Assembly (NCBI RefSeq): GCF_001984195.1
Contig: NZ_MTQN01000011.1
Span: forward strand, 186,001-250,000
DNA length: 64,000 nucleotides
Direction of reading: 5' to 3'
Source: Kribbella sp. ALI-6-A
GTDB taxonomy: Bacteria; Actinomycetota; Actinomycetes; Propionibacteriales; Kribbellaceae
Shown: positions 32,975-42,666 of the stretch, piece by piece
How the letters are laid out: the number at the start of each line of letters is the position of its first letter
Numbering within the stretch: position 1 is the first letter of the stretch
Notes under the pieces: model-generated
Databases searched by the model: none
The model's input: only the letters and a program-made list of their open reading frames with translations
Told to the model about the DNA's origin: nothing
Position numbers and translations under genes: made by a program

Positions 32975-34480
32975 ATGGGACTGGCAGTGGATTTCTCCGG
33001 GCTCGGGGACATCAATCTCGAGACCGTGATCGCCGCGATCGCACTGATCGGTACGGCGGCGGCCTGGCTGGTGGACAGGTACTTCCTGCGCCGCAAACGA
33101 CTGGTCTACCGGGTGCAGGTGGACGCGCCGATCGGGGTGTTCCCCAGCTCGCACATGGTCGACGTCGAGGTCCGGCACCAGGGCGACGTGGTGGAGGAAC
33201 CGAGCGTCGTGCTGCTGCGCGTCGACAACGCCGGCGGGATGGACATCGAGCCGCACCACATGCACGAGAAGGTGTCGTTCGCGTTCCCGGACCGCAAGAT
33301 CGTCGGGCTCGAGGTGACCGAGGCCAAACCGGAGGCGCTCGGCGAGATGCTGCAGCGCCAGCTCGACTCGGAGAACTTCGTCGACACCAGCCGGCTGGTG
33401 ATCCCGCGGATGGCGATCAACCGCGGGGACAGCTTCAAGTTCCTGCTCGTGCTCAGCGGGCGCGGCAACGGCGTCACGCACTCGGGCTACCTGGCCGGTG
33501 GGTCGGCCGGCGGCGGGGTCTACCACGAACCGCGGCCGCGCGGGCCCGGCCGGCGTACGTTGACGTTCGGCGCTCTGTCGCTGCTGCTGGTCGGGGCGCT
33601 GGTGGCCCTCTTCCTGGTCGACGTGCTGCAGCCGCCGGACAACTGCGCGGCCGGTCAGCTCCGGATCGTCGGGTCGACCGCGGTGGAGCCGACGGTCAAG
33701 GAAGTGCGCAGCGCGTACGTCGCGGAGTGCACCCAGGCCGACATCACGATCGCGGCCGGCGGGAGCCGCAGCGGAACGCGGTTGCTCGCCGACACCCAGA
33801 GCAAGGACGCGGCCGCGGCGGAGAACCTGATCGCGCTCTCCGACGGCCCGGCCGAGGAGGCCGCGAAGCTGCAGGGCCGGCCGGTCGCGGTCGTCGTCTT
33901 CGCGGTCGTGGTGAACCGGACGACCGACGTCAGCGCGCTGACCGTGAACCAGCTGCGCGACATCTACGCGGGCCGGCTGACGAACTGGAAGCAGCTCGGC
34001 GGTCGCGATCTGCCGATCCGGATGGTGAGCCGGGTCGGTCCGGACTCCGGGTCCCGCCGGACGTTCCGGGAGAGGGTTCTCGCCGGCGACCAGGAGCTCG
34101 GCATCACCTCGGACGACTGCCGCACCAAGGACGACCCGGTCGCGAAGCACCAGCGCTGCGAAGTCGGTACGACGGAGGAGCTGCTGAACCGGGTCGCGGA
34201 CATCGAGGGCGCGATCGGGTACGCCGAACTCGGCGGCTCCCGCAAGTACCCGACACTGACGCCGATCGCGATCGAAGGCGTCGTACCGGCCACGCCGAAC
34301 GTCGCCGACCGGACGTACCGGTTCTGGGAGGTCGAACACGCCTACACCGCGGCGCCGCCGAAGCCGGACTCCTTGCAGGAAGCGTTCCTCGACTACCTCA
34401 CCTCGGCGCCGGCCAAACCGATCCTGGCCCGCGACGGACTGGTTCCGTGCGCGGACCTGCCGGGAGACTTCTGCGGATAG
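32975..34480 (+). CDS. Membrane-tethered PstS-like substrate-binding protein
   Basis: 501 residues with a mosaic layout. An N-terminal hydrophobic segment (about 14-37) is followed by a cytoplasmic beta-rich domain (about 40-190). A second segment (about 197-218) leads to an extracytoplasmic PBP-like domain (LRIVGSTAVEPTVKEVRSAY, IAAGGSRSGTRLL, TVNQLRDIYAGRLTNWKQLGG, RVGPDSGSRRTF). That domain matches the PstS/PBP_like_2 fold, with SGS phosphate-contact motifs. No pst permeases are adjacent and there is no lipobox, so it may be a sensor or receptor rather than an importer subunit. ATG has GGAGGGG 2-4 nt upstream. Confidence 0.82.
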   Translation: MGLAVDFSGLGDINLETVIAAIALIGTAAAWLVDRYFLRRKRLVYRVQVDAPIGVFPSSHMVDVEVRHQGDVVEEPSVVLLRVDNAGGMDIEPHHMHEKVSFAFPDRKIVGLEVTEAKPEALGEMLQRQLDSENFVDTSRLVIPRMAINRGDSFKFLLVLSGRGNGVTHSGYLAGGSAGGGVYHEPRPRGPGRRTLTFGALSLLLVGALVALFLVDVLQPPDNCAAGQLRIVGSTAVEPTVKEVRSAYVAECTQADITIAAGGSRSGTRLLADTQSKDAAAAENLIALSDGPAEEAAKLQGRPVAVVVFAVVVNRTTDVSALTVNQLRDIYAGRLTNWKQLGGRDLPIRMVSRVGPDSGSRRTFRERVLAGDQELGITSDDCRTKDDPVAKHQRCEVGTTEELLNRVADIEGAIGYAELGGSRKYPTLTPIAIEGVVPATPNVADRTYRFWEVEHAYTAAPPKPDSLQEAFLDYLTSAPAKPILARDGLVPCADLPGDFCG

Positions 34481-34535
34481 CCGATCTCGTGGACGATCCG
34501 GCGACTAATCTGCTGGCCTACCCGAGGAGGCCGCT

Positions 34536-35294
34536 TTGACCGTGATCGCGCACCTGAGTGACCCGCATCTGGACGGTACGCCGCAGGCGCGCGACCGGCT
34601 GCGCCGCGTCACGTCGTACCTGCTGGCCTTCCAGCGTCCGGTCGACGTCGTCCTGGTGACCGGTGATCTCGCCGACCACGGCACCGAGTACGCCGAGGTC
34701 GCCGCCGAACTGGCCGTCTTCGGCGATCTCCCGGTCCTCGTCCTGCCCGGCAACCACGACGTCCGGGCCGCGTTCCGCGCCGGCCTCGACGCGTACGTCG
34801 ACGCGGTCGGCGGCGGTGATGATCCCGTTCACCAGGTGCGCGAGGTCGCCGGCGTGCGCTTCGTGCTGCTCGACACAACGGTTCCCGGCGAGGATCACGG
34901 GCTGCTCAGCGCCGATTCGCTCGACTGGCTGGACGGCGTACTGGCCGAGCCGGTCGACGGGCCGGTTTTCGTCGCTTTCCACCACCCGCCGGTGGGTCTT
35001 CAGCACCCGAAGCTGGATCAGTGGCTGCTGCAGGCGCCGGGGCAGTTCGCCGCGATCCTGCGCCGGCACCCGGTCACCGCGCTGCTCGGCGGCCACCTGC
35101 ACAACGGAGTCAGTACGACGTACGCCGGTCTGCCGCTGTTGCTTGCCCCCGGCATCCGATCGACCGTCCCGCTGCCGTTCGAGCCGCCGACGCCCGGCGG
35201 CGGACTCGCCGACGACACGGCACCCCCCGGGCTCGCGGTGCACATCCATCGGGCCGACGCACCGCTGCTGACCAAGTTCGTGGAGCTGGCATGA
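34536..35294 (+). CDS. Calcineurin-like metallophosphoesterase (CpdA/GpdQ-type)
   Basis: 252 residues. All metal-binding blocks are present: HLSDPHLDG, VLVTGDLADHG, LVLPGNHDVR, VAFHHPPVG and LLGGHLHNG. Probable phosphodiesterase acting on cyclic nucleotides or glycerophosphodiesters; the substrate is not determined by sequence. TTG start with GAGGAGG 5 nt upstream; a GTG at 34542 is less well spaced. Overlaps the next short gene (ATGA). Confidence 0.9.
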   Translation: MTVIAHLSDPHLDGTPQARDRLRRVTSYLLAFQRPVDVVLVTGDLADHGTEYAEVAAELAVFGDLPVLVLPGNHDVRAAFRAGLDAYVDAVGGGDDPVHQVREVAGVRFVLLDTTVPGEDHGLLSADSLDWLDGVLAEPVDGPVFVAFHHPPVGLQHPKLDQWLLQAPGQFAAILRRHPVTALLGGHLHNGVSTTYAGLPLLLAPGIRSTVPLPFEPPTPGGGLADDTAPPGLAVHIHRADAPLLTKFVELA

Positions 35295-35497
35295 GCGAGT
35301 TCGTCGTTCACCCGATCGGACGGGTCGAGTCGTTGCTGACGGACCTGGCCGACGCGCCGCGGCAAGGCGACGAGGTCCCGCTGGTCACCGTGCTCGCCGT
35401 CGAAGGGCTCCGCGTCCAGGTCGACCATCTGGAAGCCGTCGACGGCACCCCGCTGGTCGACGTCAAGCCCGTGCTCGGCGACATCGACGAACGCTGA
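35291..35497 (+). pseudogene. TrmO/TsaA-like protein with an in-frame central deletion
   Basis: 68 residues. The first 29 (FVVHPIGRVESLLTDLADA, then PRQGDE) match the start and the last 38 (VTVLAVEGLRVQVDHLEAV, VDVKPVLGD) match the end of actinobacterial TrmO/TsaA proteins, normally about 130-140 aa. The middle, including the RPNPIG catalytic/SAM-binding stretch, is missing around 35375-35385 without breaking the frame. TrmO methylates tRNA N6-threonylcarbamoyl-adenosine. Without the core this is unlikely to be active, yet the reading frame and start-stop coupling with the phosphoesterase are intact. A terminator-like hairpin follows. Confidence 0.7.
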
Positions 35498-35508
35498 GAG
35501 TCCGCTAA

Positions 35509-35532
35509 GAAGGTGTCGGTGACGACATCTTC
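35509..35532 (+). terminator. Hairpin terminator after the TrmO remnant
   Basis: GAAGGTGTCG pairs with CGACATCTTC (9 of 10, one G-U pair) around a GTGA tetraloop, 12 nt after the stop. No long T-run follows. Confidence 0.5.
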
Positions 35533-35582
35533 GGGCCTACTCGACCGTTGATACTGGTGAGACGTTCTACGGAGGAATGCGC

Positions 35583-35858
35583 ATGAGCCTGATCGGAACC
35601 CTGGTGGGGTACGCCCTGACCCTGTTCATCCTGGTGATGATCGTGCGCATGGTGCTCGACTGGACCGCCCAACTGGCCACCGGTCCGTCGCGCACCGGCC
35701 GGGCCCGCGAACTCACTCACGCCTGGACCGAGCCGGTGATCGCGCCCGTCCGGCGCAGGCTCCCGCCGCTACGAGCCGGCGGCCTCGCCTTCGACCTCGC
35801 CTTCACGGTGGTGTTCGTGGCCGCGCTGATCGTGCGCTCCATCGCCTTCAGTTTGTGA
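35583..35858 (+). CDS. YggT-family small membrane protein
   Basis: 91 residues, two hydrophobic segments (about 3-24 and 66-90) with the YggT pattern LVLFIVMIVRMVLDW-type helix and TEPVIAPVRRRLPPL before the second. In actinobacteria the family sits by the division cluster (SepF-YggT-DivIVA); here it is a separate copy. Of two in-frame ATGs, 35583 has GGAGGA at 6-nt spacing, while 35577 overlaps it. Confidence 0.85.
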   Translation: MSLIGTLVGYALTLFILVMIVRMVLDWTAQLATGPSRTGRARELTHAWTEPVIAPVRRRLPPLRAGGLAFDLAFTVVFVAALIVRSIAFSL

Positions 35859-36300
35859 CCAGGCCGTCCCAGGACCACCGCGGCACGGAAAGCCCGGCCG
35901 GTACGTCGGCCGCCGCGCTCGGGTACCGCGCCAGCGACACGGTCGTCGCCCAGGCGAAGTAGTCGTACAGCACCGAGAAGAGCCGATCACCCTCGACCAG
36001 CCCGATGTCGGTCAACGCCTCCGCGAAACACGCGATCGCGCGCCGATCCATCTCCTCGTGCTGCCCGTTCCCACTGTGCATGCGCACCACGACACTCTCG
36101 CCGCCGTACGACGCCGAGTACGTCTCCGGCCCACCCAGGGCCTCGGCCCAGTAGGCCGCCAGCCGTTCGGTGTGCTGCGGATGAAATCCGTGACTGAACG
36201 CGTGACCGACCACCTCGTCCGCCATCACCCGCCGATGCCAGGCATGCGCCAGCCGCCGAAGCCCGTCGTCCCCACCCACGGCGTCGTACACACTGTGCAT
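35848..36300 (-). CDS. Truncated haemoglobin (group II-like)
   Basis: 150 residues. MHSVYDAVGGDDGLRRLAHAW is the start of the 2-on-2 globin fold (ExxGGxxG-type pattern), FSHGFHPQHTERLAAYWAEALGG gives the proximal F-helix His and the glycine-rich loop. Relatives bind O2 or NO and protect against nitrosative stress. It is separate from the NO synthase locus by 17 kb, so any link is only conceptual. Start at MHSVYD is chosen by homology; an upstream ATG at 36330 adds ten hydrophobic/cysteine residues. 11-nt overlap with YggT. Confidence 0.8.
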   Translation of the reverse strand: MHSVYDAVGGDDGLRRLAHAWHRRVMADEVVGHAFSHGFHPQHTERLAAYWAEALGGPETYSASYGGESVVVRMHSGNGQHEEMDRRAIACFAEALTDIGLVEGDRLFSVLYDYFAWATTVSLARYPSAAADVPAGLSVPRWSWDGLVTN

Positions 36301-36353
36301 CTGCCAACAGTGCCACAACGACAGGAGCATCTCTTCAGGCCGTCGAAGGTCTT

Positions 36354-37022
36354 CTAGAGCCAGACCGGGCCGCCGTTGAACAGAATCACGACGGCGTTCA
36401 CCACGCTGATCACGGCGAAGGCCAGGAACAGTGGGTCGGGCCAGGCAAACCGGTAGCCGGCCGGCGCCGAGTCCCCAGCCGTCCTCACCGCACCTGCAGC
36501 GCGCCCCGCCTGGGCGTTCACCGGCTCGACCGCATCCGCATCCGCACGCTGAGCGTCAGCGGCGGCGCGATTGATCAGCAGGACGACGTCGTCCTGGGTG
36601 CCGTAGTCGCCGGAGGCCACCTGGGCGTTGGCGGCCTCGATGCCCGCCGCGACGAAGTCGCGATGTCCCGCCTTGATCCTGAGGTTGCTCCCCTGCACTG
36701 CCAGCCTGACCTGCGTCAGCGGGATCTCGGCTCGCCGGAACGGGTTGTTCACGACCACGTGCGTGCGCGTGACGACCACCGAGGACGCGACGTACAGGTA
36801 GAGACCGCCGAGCATCACCAGGAACGCCAGATGCAACCACCAGTCGCCGCGTTCCAGGTCGTCGCCCTTGCCCTCGGGAAAGTACGTGAGCGAGATGCCG
36901 AGCACCGACTCCCCGACCAGGAACGCCCCGGCGACGACGCGCAGGAACGGCCGGTGGTATCGGACCGGCACCTCCGGGTACGCCGCGACGGCGCGCGCGG
37001 TTCTCGGTCTCAGCCAGCTCAC
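36354..37022 (-). CDS. PH-like-domain membrane protein
   Basis: 222 residues. Two hydrophobic segments (about 30-50 and 63-83) are followed by a bacterial PH-like beta domain (VVVTRTHVVVNNPFRRAEIP, LTQVRLAVQGSNLRIK) and a C-terminal helix (about 200-218). Similar small PH/DUF membrane proteins are common in actinobacteria and uncharacterised. GTG start. Nothing in the neighbourhood suggests a function. Confidence 0.75.
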   Translation of the reverse strand: MSWLRPRTARAVAAYPEVPVRYHRPFLRVVAGAFLVGESVLGISLTYFPEGKGDDLERGDWWLHLAFLVMLGGLYLYVASSVVVTRTHVVVNNPFRRAEIPLTQVRLAVQGSNLRIKAGHRDFVAAGIEAANAQVASGDYGTQDDVVLLINRAAADAQRADADAVEPVNAQAGRAAGAVRTAGDSAPAGYRFAWPDPLFLAFAVISVVNAVVILFNGGPVWL

Positions 37023-37054
37023 GCCGACAGTCTGCCGTGCACCGGCACCCCGGC

Positions 37055-37096
37055 ACGACGAAGGGCCCGGGCGGCAGCGCCCAGACCCTTCGTCGT
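37055..37096 (-). terminator. Terminator of lpdA
   Basis: ACGACGAAGGG pairs perfectly with CCCTTCGTCGT, with an inner GGGCG/CGCCC stem. It begins 10 nt after the leftward lpdA stop. Strong hairpin without a long U tail. Confidence 0.85.
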
Positions 37097-37106
37097 ACGG
37101 CTGAGA

Positions 37107-38504
<1,398 letters not shown>

Positions 38505-38511
38505 ACGGTGA

Positions 38512-38517
38512 ACTTTA
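38512..38517 (-). promoter_or_regulatory. Candidate -10 box of leaderless lpdA
   Basis: TAAAGT on the reverse strand (TANNNT), 7 nt before the ATG at 38504. No Shine-Dalgarno is present in between. Confidence 0.45.
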
Positions 38518-38677
38518 GTGCCTCGCACCAGCCGATCCCGCCGTGGGCCCCGTGGTGGTGGTCACGATCTGTGAGCTGGGGTTTCGCACTGCCCGGCGGA
38601 CGCCTAGGCTGAGCTCGCACGGGGGGGGCCGTCTTATCTCTTGTGCGCGTGTGAGGCGACCGGTTGATGGGGGCTGG

Positions 38678-40804
38678 ATGACGAACAGGCGTGGGCTGCG
38701 GTTCGCCGCGCTCGGCACGCTGCTGGGCGTCTTCGCCGTGCCCGCCTGGTCGGCGTACGCCGACGACCCGACTCCCCCGCCGCCGGCCTCGGTCACCGAC
38801 GTGAACCGGTCCCTGGAGCAGCTGCGCGCCGAGGCCGCCGCCGTGCAGGCCGAGTTCGCCAAGGCGACGATCGCGTACACGAACGCGCTCAAGACCGCCC
38901 AGGCCGCCGAAGCCGCCGCGAAGCGCGCCGAGGCGTACGCCGCCACCAAGCGGGCCAGCTCGGAGGTCGAGCGCCGCAAGCTCGGCCTGCTCACCGCCCA
39001 GGCCTACCAGCTCGGCATCCCGACCGTGATGGGCACCGAGTCGATGCTCTGGTCGCTGGCGCCGATCGCGGAGAACCTGCAGGAGATCGCCGACCGGCAG
39101 ACCGCGATCAAGCAGCTCGGCAGCACCCAGGTCGCCCAGTACAACGCCGCCTCCGCCGCCGAGAACGCGGCCGGTACGGCGGACAACGACGCCAAGAACA
39201 AGCGCAAGGCCGCCGACGAGGCCTCCGCCAAGGCGCAGAAGCTCAGCCAGGAGGTGCAGCAGAAGGCCGCGAACGCCTCCATGACGATGGAGGGCCAGAT
39301 CGCCGACCTGGCCGGCGCCACCCAGTTGTCCGAGCAGCTGCAGGCCAGCCGCAACCAGCAGGCCAAGTCCCGCTGGCAGACCTACCTGGCCGAACTGACC
39401 GCCGCGGGAGTGAAGCCGCCCGCGGCCGGCGCCCTGCGCAACCCGGCCAAGCTCCCGGCCGGCCTCAAGCCGCTGACCGCCGCGGGCAAGGCCGTCGCCG
39501 GTGCCGCGTCCGTCACCGCGAGCGGCCGCTCGGTCAAGGTTCTGCCCGCCGAGACGATCACAGCGGTCAACCGGGCGTTCAGCCTGCTCGGCAAGCCGTA
39601 CGGCGTCGCCGCCACCGGCCCGGACAAGTACGGCTGCCTCGGCGCGGCCCGGACCGCCTGGCAGCCCTACACCACTCTCCCGGGCCTGGTCGGCAAGGTG
39701 TACTCGAACTACCAGACCGTCCCCGGTGCCTCGGTCCAGCCGGGCGACCTGCTGGTGATGGGCAGCCGCTCGGTCGGGCTCTACCACGTCGGTGTCGCGC
39801 TCGGCGACGGCGAGATGATCGCCGCGGACGAGGCGAAAGGCGCGGTTGTCGTCACCACCGTCCCCGAAAGCCTGTACGCCGCGCTCCGCCCGACCCTCGG
39901 CAAGCCGACCAAGCCGCAGACCGCCCCGGCGACCAGCTCCCAGGCGGTCCAGTTCCGCTGCGGCAACACCGCCACGTCGTACGACGTCGGCACCGGTGCG
40001 TGGACCTGGCCGCTGAACGACGGCACCTACGAGATCGGTACGCCGTTCGGCCAGCCCGGCGCGCTGTGGGCGAGCGGTATCCACACCGGTCAGGACTTCC
40101 CCGCCGCGATCGGTACGCCGGTGCGCGCGGTCACCGCCGGCACGGTCCGCGTCGAGCACCCCGCCTGGGCCGGCAACCTGGTCCGCATCGACCACGGCAA
40201 CGGCCTGGAGACGCTGTACGCGCACCTGAGCTCGATCGACGTTCCGGACGGCTCGCGAGTCCAGGCCGGTCAGCGGATCGGTGCCGTGGGCACCGAAGGT
40301 AACTCGACCGGCGGGCACCTGCACTTCGAGGTCCGGCTCGGCGGCGACCCGGTCAACCCGATGCCGTTCCTGGCCACCGGCGGGACGAGCACGGGCTGGG
40401 GCGGCTACAGCAACGGCATGATCCCGGCGAGCAAGCTGTGCGGAATCACCAGCGGACACGCGCTGCGCTGCGACGCGGCGACCGCTTACCTGCAGCTGGC
40501 GTCGGCGTACCAGAAGCGCTTCGGCAAGACGCTGTGCATCACGGACTCCTACCGCTCGTACAGCGCCCAGGTCGACCTGTACGGCCGCAAGCCGTCCCTG
40601 GCCGCCCTGCCCGGTACGTCGAACCACGGCTGGGGTGTGGCCGTCGACCTGTGCGGCGGCATCGACCGCTTCGGCTCCGCCCAGCACCAGTGGATGGTCC
40701 AGAACGCCCCGAACTACGGCTGGGTCCACCCCAACTGGGCCCGCCAGGGCGGCAACCGCGAGGAACCGTGGCACTGGGAGTACGAGCGTCCTGCCAGCGC
40801 GTGA
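38678..40804 (+). CDS. Secreted three-domain peptidoglycan hydrolase: NlpC/P60, M23 and VanY
   Basis: 708 residues. Sec signal peptide (LRFAALGTLLGVFAVPAWSAYA, cleaved before DDP). Coiled coil with Ala-rich heptads (about 40-230). An NlpC/P60-like domain has YGCLGAARTAW in the Cys position (the usual DCSG is altered) and YHVGVALGDGEMI with the His. An M23 (LytM) domain has GIHTGQDFPAAIGTPV and GGHLHFEV as the zinc ligands. A VanY-type D,D-carboxypeptidase domain has TSNHGWGVAVDL and EPWHWEY. One protein could therefore cut the cell wall at up to three bonds. The ATG lies 6-8 nt after GGGGG. No Mycobacterium RipA-like neighbour is seen. Confidence 0.9.
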   Translation: MTNRRGLRFAALGTLLGVFAVPAWSAYADDPTPPPPASVTDVNRSLEQLRAEAAAVQAEFAKATIAYTNALKTAQAAEAAAKRAEAYAATKRASSEVERRKLGLLTAQAYQLGIPTVMGTESMLWSLAPIAENLQEIADRQTAIKQLGSTQVAQYNAASAAENAAGTADNDAKNKRKAADEASAKAQKLSQEVQQKAANASMTMEGQIADLAGATQLSEQLQASRNQQAKSRWQTYLAELTAAGVKPPAAGALRNPAKLPAGLKPLTAAGKAVAGAASVTASGRSVKVLPAETITAVNRAFSLLGKPYGVAATGPDKYGCLGAARTAWQPYTTLPGLVGKVYSNYQTVPGASVQPGDLLVMGSRSVGLYHVGVALGDGEMIAADEAKGAVVVTTVPESLYAALRPTLGKPTKPQTAPATSSQAVQFRCGNTATSYDVGTGAWTWPLNDGTYEIGTPFGQPGALWASGIHTGQDFPAAIGTPVRAVTAGTVRVEHPAWAGNLVRIDHGNGLETLYAHLSSIDVPDGSRVQAGQRIGAVGTEGNSTGGHLHFEVRLGGDPVNPMPFLATGGTSTGWGGYSNGMIPASKLCGITSGHALRCDAATAYLQLASAYQKRFGKTLCITDSYRSYSAQVDLYGRKPSLAALPGTSNHGWGVAVDLCGGIDRFGSAQHQWMVQNAPNYGWVHPNWARQGGNREEPWHWEYERPASA

Positions 40805-40900
40805 TCAGCGGTTGAGCAGTGTGTGAACACCGCTCGGTCAGGGTCGTTTTCAGGGGCCGGTCAGGGGTCACAGTTGCCCGGAACGAACCTTTGCACCACG

Positions 40901-40906
40901 TACATT
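40901..40906 (+). promoter_or_regulatory. Candidate -10 box of leaderless PGPGW gene
   Basis: TACATT (TANNNT) ends 6 nt before the GTG at 40913. No Shine-Dalgarno is found. Confidence 0.4.
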
Positions 40907-40912
40907 GGTGAC

Positions 40913-41371
40913 GTGGCCGAGCAGACCAGTCCGGACCGCACGGACAGAAACATCACGCTGGACGCCCAGGACGACCGCTGGGAGTGGCGGCGCAAGATCC
41001 GTGCGAACCCGCGCAAGCACATGATCTACCGGATCGGCGTCGGCGTGGTCGGGGGCATCTTGATCATCGCCGCCCCGCTCACCGGCTGGCTTCCGGGTCC
41101 GGGCGGCATCCCCTTGTTCATCGCGGGTCTGGCCGTGCTGGCCAGCGAGTTCGAGTGGGCCCAGCGCCTGCTCTACCGCGTCAAGGGCTGGGTCCAGGAG
41201 CTCACCGCCTGGACCGGCAAGCAACCGGCCTGGCTGAAGGCGCTCGGCACGGCGGCACTCTTCGCGTGTGTGATCGTTGCCATCTGGCTCTACCTGGCAG
41301 TGCTCGGCGTACCTGGCTGGCTTCCGGACTCGTGGGAATCGTTCCTGCACACACTTCCGCTGCTCAAGTGA
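40913..41371 (+). CDS. PGPGW-family transmembrane protein
   Basis: 152 residues. RKIRANPRKHMIYRIGVGVVG leads into two close membrane helices separated by LTGWLPGPGGIPLFIAGLAVL, the PGPGW-type signature, and a third hydrophobic segment follows (about 115-138). Function unknown. GTG at 40913 starts the typical VAEQTSPDRTD; upstream in-frame ATG at 40823 would give unusual composition and is rejected. Leaderless promoter suggested by TACATT. Confidence 0.85.
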   Translation: MAEQTSPDRTDRNITLDAQDDRWEWRRKIRANPRKHMIYRIGVGVVGGILIIAAPLTGWLPGPGGIPLFIAGLAVLASEFEWAQRLLYRVKGWVQELTAWTGKQPAWLKALGTAALFACVIVAIWLYLAVLGVPGWLPDSWESFLHTLPLLK

Positions 41372-41414
41372 CCTGCCGCTGCTGAAGTGATTCGCCGAAG
41401 CTGAGGACAACCCG

Positions 41415-41972
41415 TCAGCGCAGCAGCCATCGCCGAGTGAGTTCGAGCACGTCCTTGCGGCTGCGGTCGCCGTGGCCGGCCGCGATCAGCGGACTGCCGA
41501 TGCGTAGTGAGAACACCACCAGGCTGCGCACCTCGACGTCCTCGTCGTCGGCGCAGAAGTCGCCGAACAGCGCGCGCAGGTAGTCCATCCGGCGGTTGTC
41601 GACGCGCTCGAGCTGGCGGGCGACCTGCTCGTCGCGGCGGGCCCACTCGCGGATCGCGAGATCGGCCGCGGCGCCGGTCATCAGGCCCTCCCCCGAGGCA
41701 ACCAGGGTGAACAGCCGGTCGAGCTTCGTCCGGCCGTCGCCGCCCGCGGTCTCCACCTGCTCGATCAGCGCCTCGGTGGTCTCGCGCTCCCAGGTGTCGA
41801 GGATCTCCGCGAGCAGCGCGTCCCGGTTCCTGAAGTAGCCGTAGAAGCCGCCCTTGGTCACGCCGAGGACCTGCGCCAGCGGCTCGATCCGGACCGCCTC
41901 CGGTCCACCGGCCGCGAGCATCCGCAATCCCTCCTCGATCCAGCGGCCGCGCGGTGTCCGCGTCACGCCCAT
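41415..41972 (-). CDS. TetR-family transcriptional regulator
   Basis: 185 residues. N-terminal HTH (WIEEGLRMLAAGGPEAVRIE, AQVLGVTKGGFYGYFRNRD) and a typical C-terminal domain. Divergent from DUF2867 gene; two palindromic sites lie between them, so it probably controls both. The C-terminal region resembles TetR_C_33-like members. Ligand unknown. Confidence 0.88.
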   Translation of the reverse strand: MGVTRTPRGRWIEEGLRMLAAGGPEAVRIEPLAQVLGVTKGGFYGYFRNRDALLAEILDTWERETTEALIEQVETAGGDGRTKLDRLFTLVASGEGLMTGAAADLAIREWARRDEQVARQLERVDNRRMDYLRALFGDFCADDEDVEVRSLVVFSLRIGSPLIAAGHGDRSRKDVLELTRRWLLR

Positions 41973-42001
41973 CCTGTGGCTCCTCTCACGCCGGCCCGAT
42001 C

Positions 42002-42051
42002 TGTACGGTGCCGTACACAAGGGTCTACGTTGTTGTGTACGGCATCGTATA
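42002..42051. promoter_or_regulatory. Pair of TetR operator-like palindromes
   Basis: TGTACGGTGCCGTACA at 42002-42017 is a perfect 7-bp-arm palindrome. TGTACGGCATCGTATA at 42036-42051 is a close variant with the same TGTACGG left arm. They are 34 nt apart in the divergent TetR/DUF2867 spacer. The second overlaps the -10 region of the rightward gene (TATAGA at 42048-42053). Confidence 0.65.
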
Positions 42052-42066
42052 GAAGGGTCTCCAGCG

Positions 42067-42666
42067 ATGAGACTTCCCATCAGCGAGCACACCGACCGAC
42101 CCTGGCGGATCCACGAGATCGCGGCCGACTTCGAGGTCGAGGACGTCTGGGCACTGCCGACGCCGGGCGGCCCGAACGACTTCGAGCGACTGCTCAGCCG
42201 GTTCTCCGTCGACGACCCCGACGCCCCAGTGCTGATGTCGTCGCGGATCGGGCAACTCCTGATGGCGTTGCGCTGGAAGCTCGGCGCGCTCTTCGGCTGG
42301 GACCGGGAGCAGGCCGGCCTCGGCACCCGGGTGCAGACGCTGCGGGACCGCCTGCCCGACGATCTGGCGCAAGGACCGCGCGGACCGGAGCTCACCGGCG
42401 TACCGTTCCGATCGGTGTTCCTGACCGACGACGAGTGGGCGGCCGAGATCGCCAACGGCACGGTGCACGCGGTACTGCACCTCGGCTGGGTCCCCGACGG
42501 ATCCGGCGGCTACCGCGGCCAGCTGGCCGTCCTGGTCAAACCGAACGGCCGCCTCGGTACGGCGTACCTGGCGCTGATCAAGCCGTTCCGCTACCTGTGG
42601 GTCTACCCCGACCTGCTGCGGACCATCGCGCGCGGCTGGGACGCCGGCTTGGGAAAGCCCGCGTGA
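42067..42666 (+). CDS. DUF2867-family protein
   Basis: 199 residues. WRIHEIAADFEVEDVWALP, FRSVFLTDDEWAAEIANG and RLGTAYLALIKPFRYLWVYP are typical of DUF2867, a family with a predicted START-like fold. Function unknown. Probably controlled by the divergent TetR. Its 3' end overlaps the convergent AraC gene by 64 nt. Confidence 0.8.
   Translation: MRLPISEHTDRPWRIHEIAADFEVEDVWALPTPGGPNDFERLLSRFSVDDPDAPVLMSSRIGQLLMALRWKLGALFGWDREQAGLGTRVQTLRDRLPDDLAQGPRGPELTGVPFRSVFLTDDEWAAEIANGTVHAVLHLGWVPDGSGGYRGQLAVLVKPNGRLGTAYLALIKPFRYLWVYPDLLRTIARGWDAGLGKPA

Noticed and set aside
38601..38660. GGGGGGG run at 38621-38627 as an assembly problem
   Set aside because: It lies in the spacer upstream of the hydrolase gene and affects no reading frame; nothing further can be said from sequence.
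42603..42666. 64-nt convergent overlap of DUF2867 and AraC genes as a sign of mis-called ends
   Set aside because: Both C-termini read sensibly and other convergent pairs here also overlap (11-40 nt), so it fits this compact genome.
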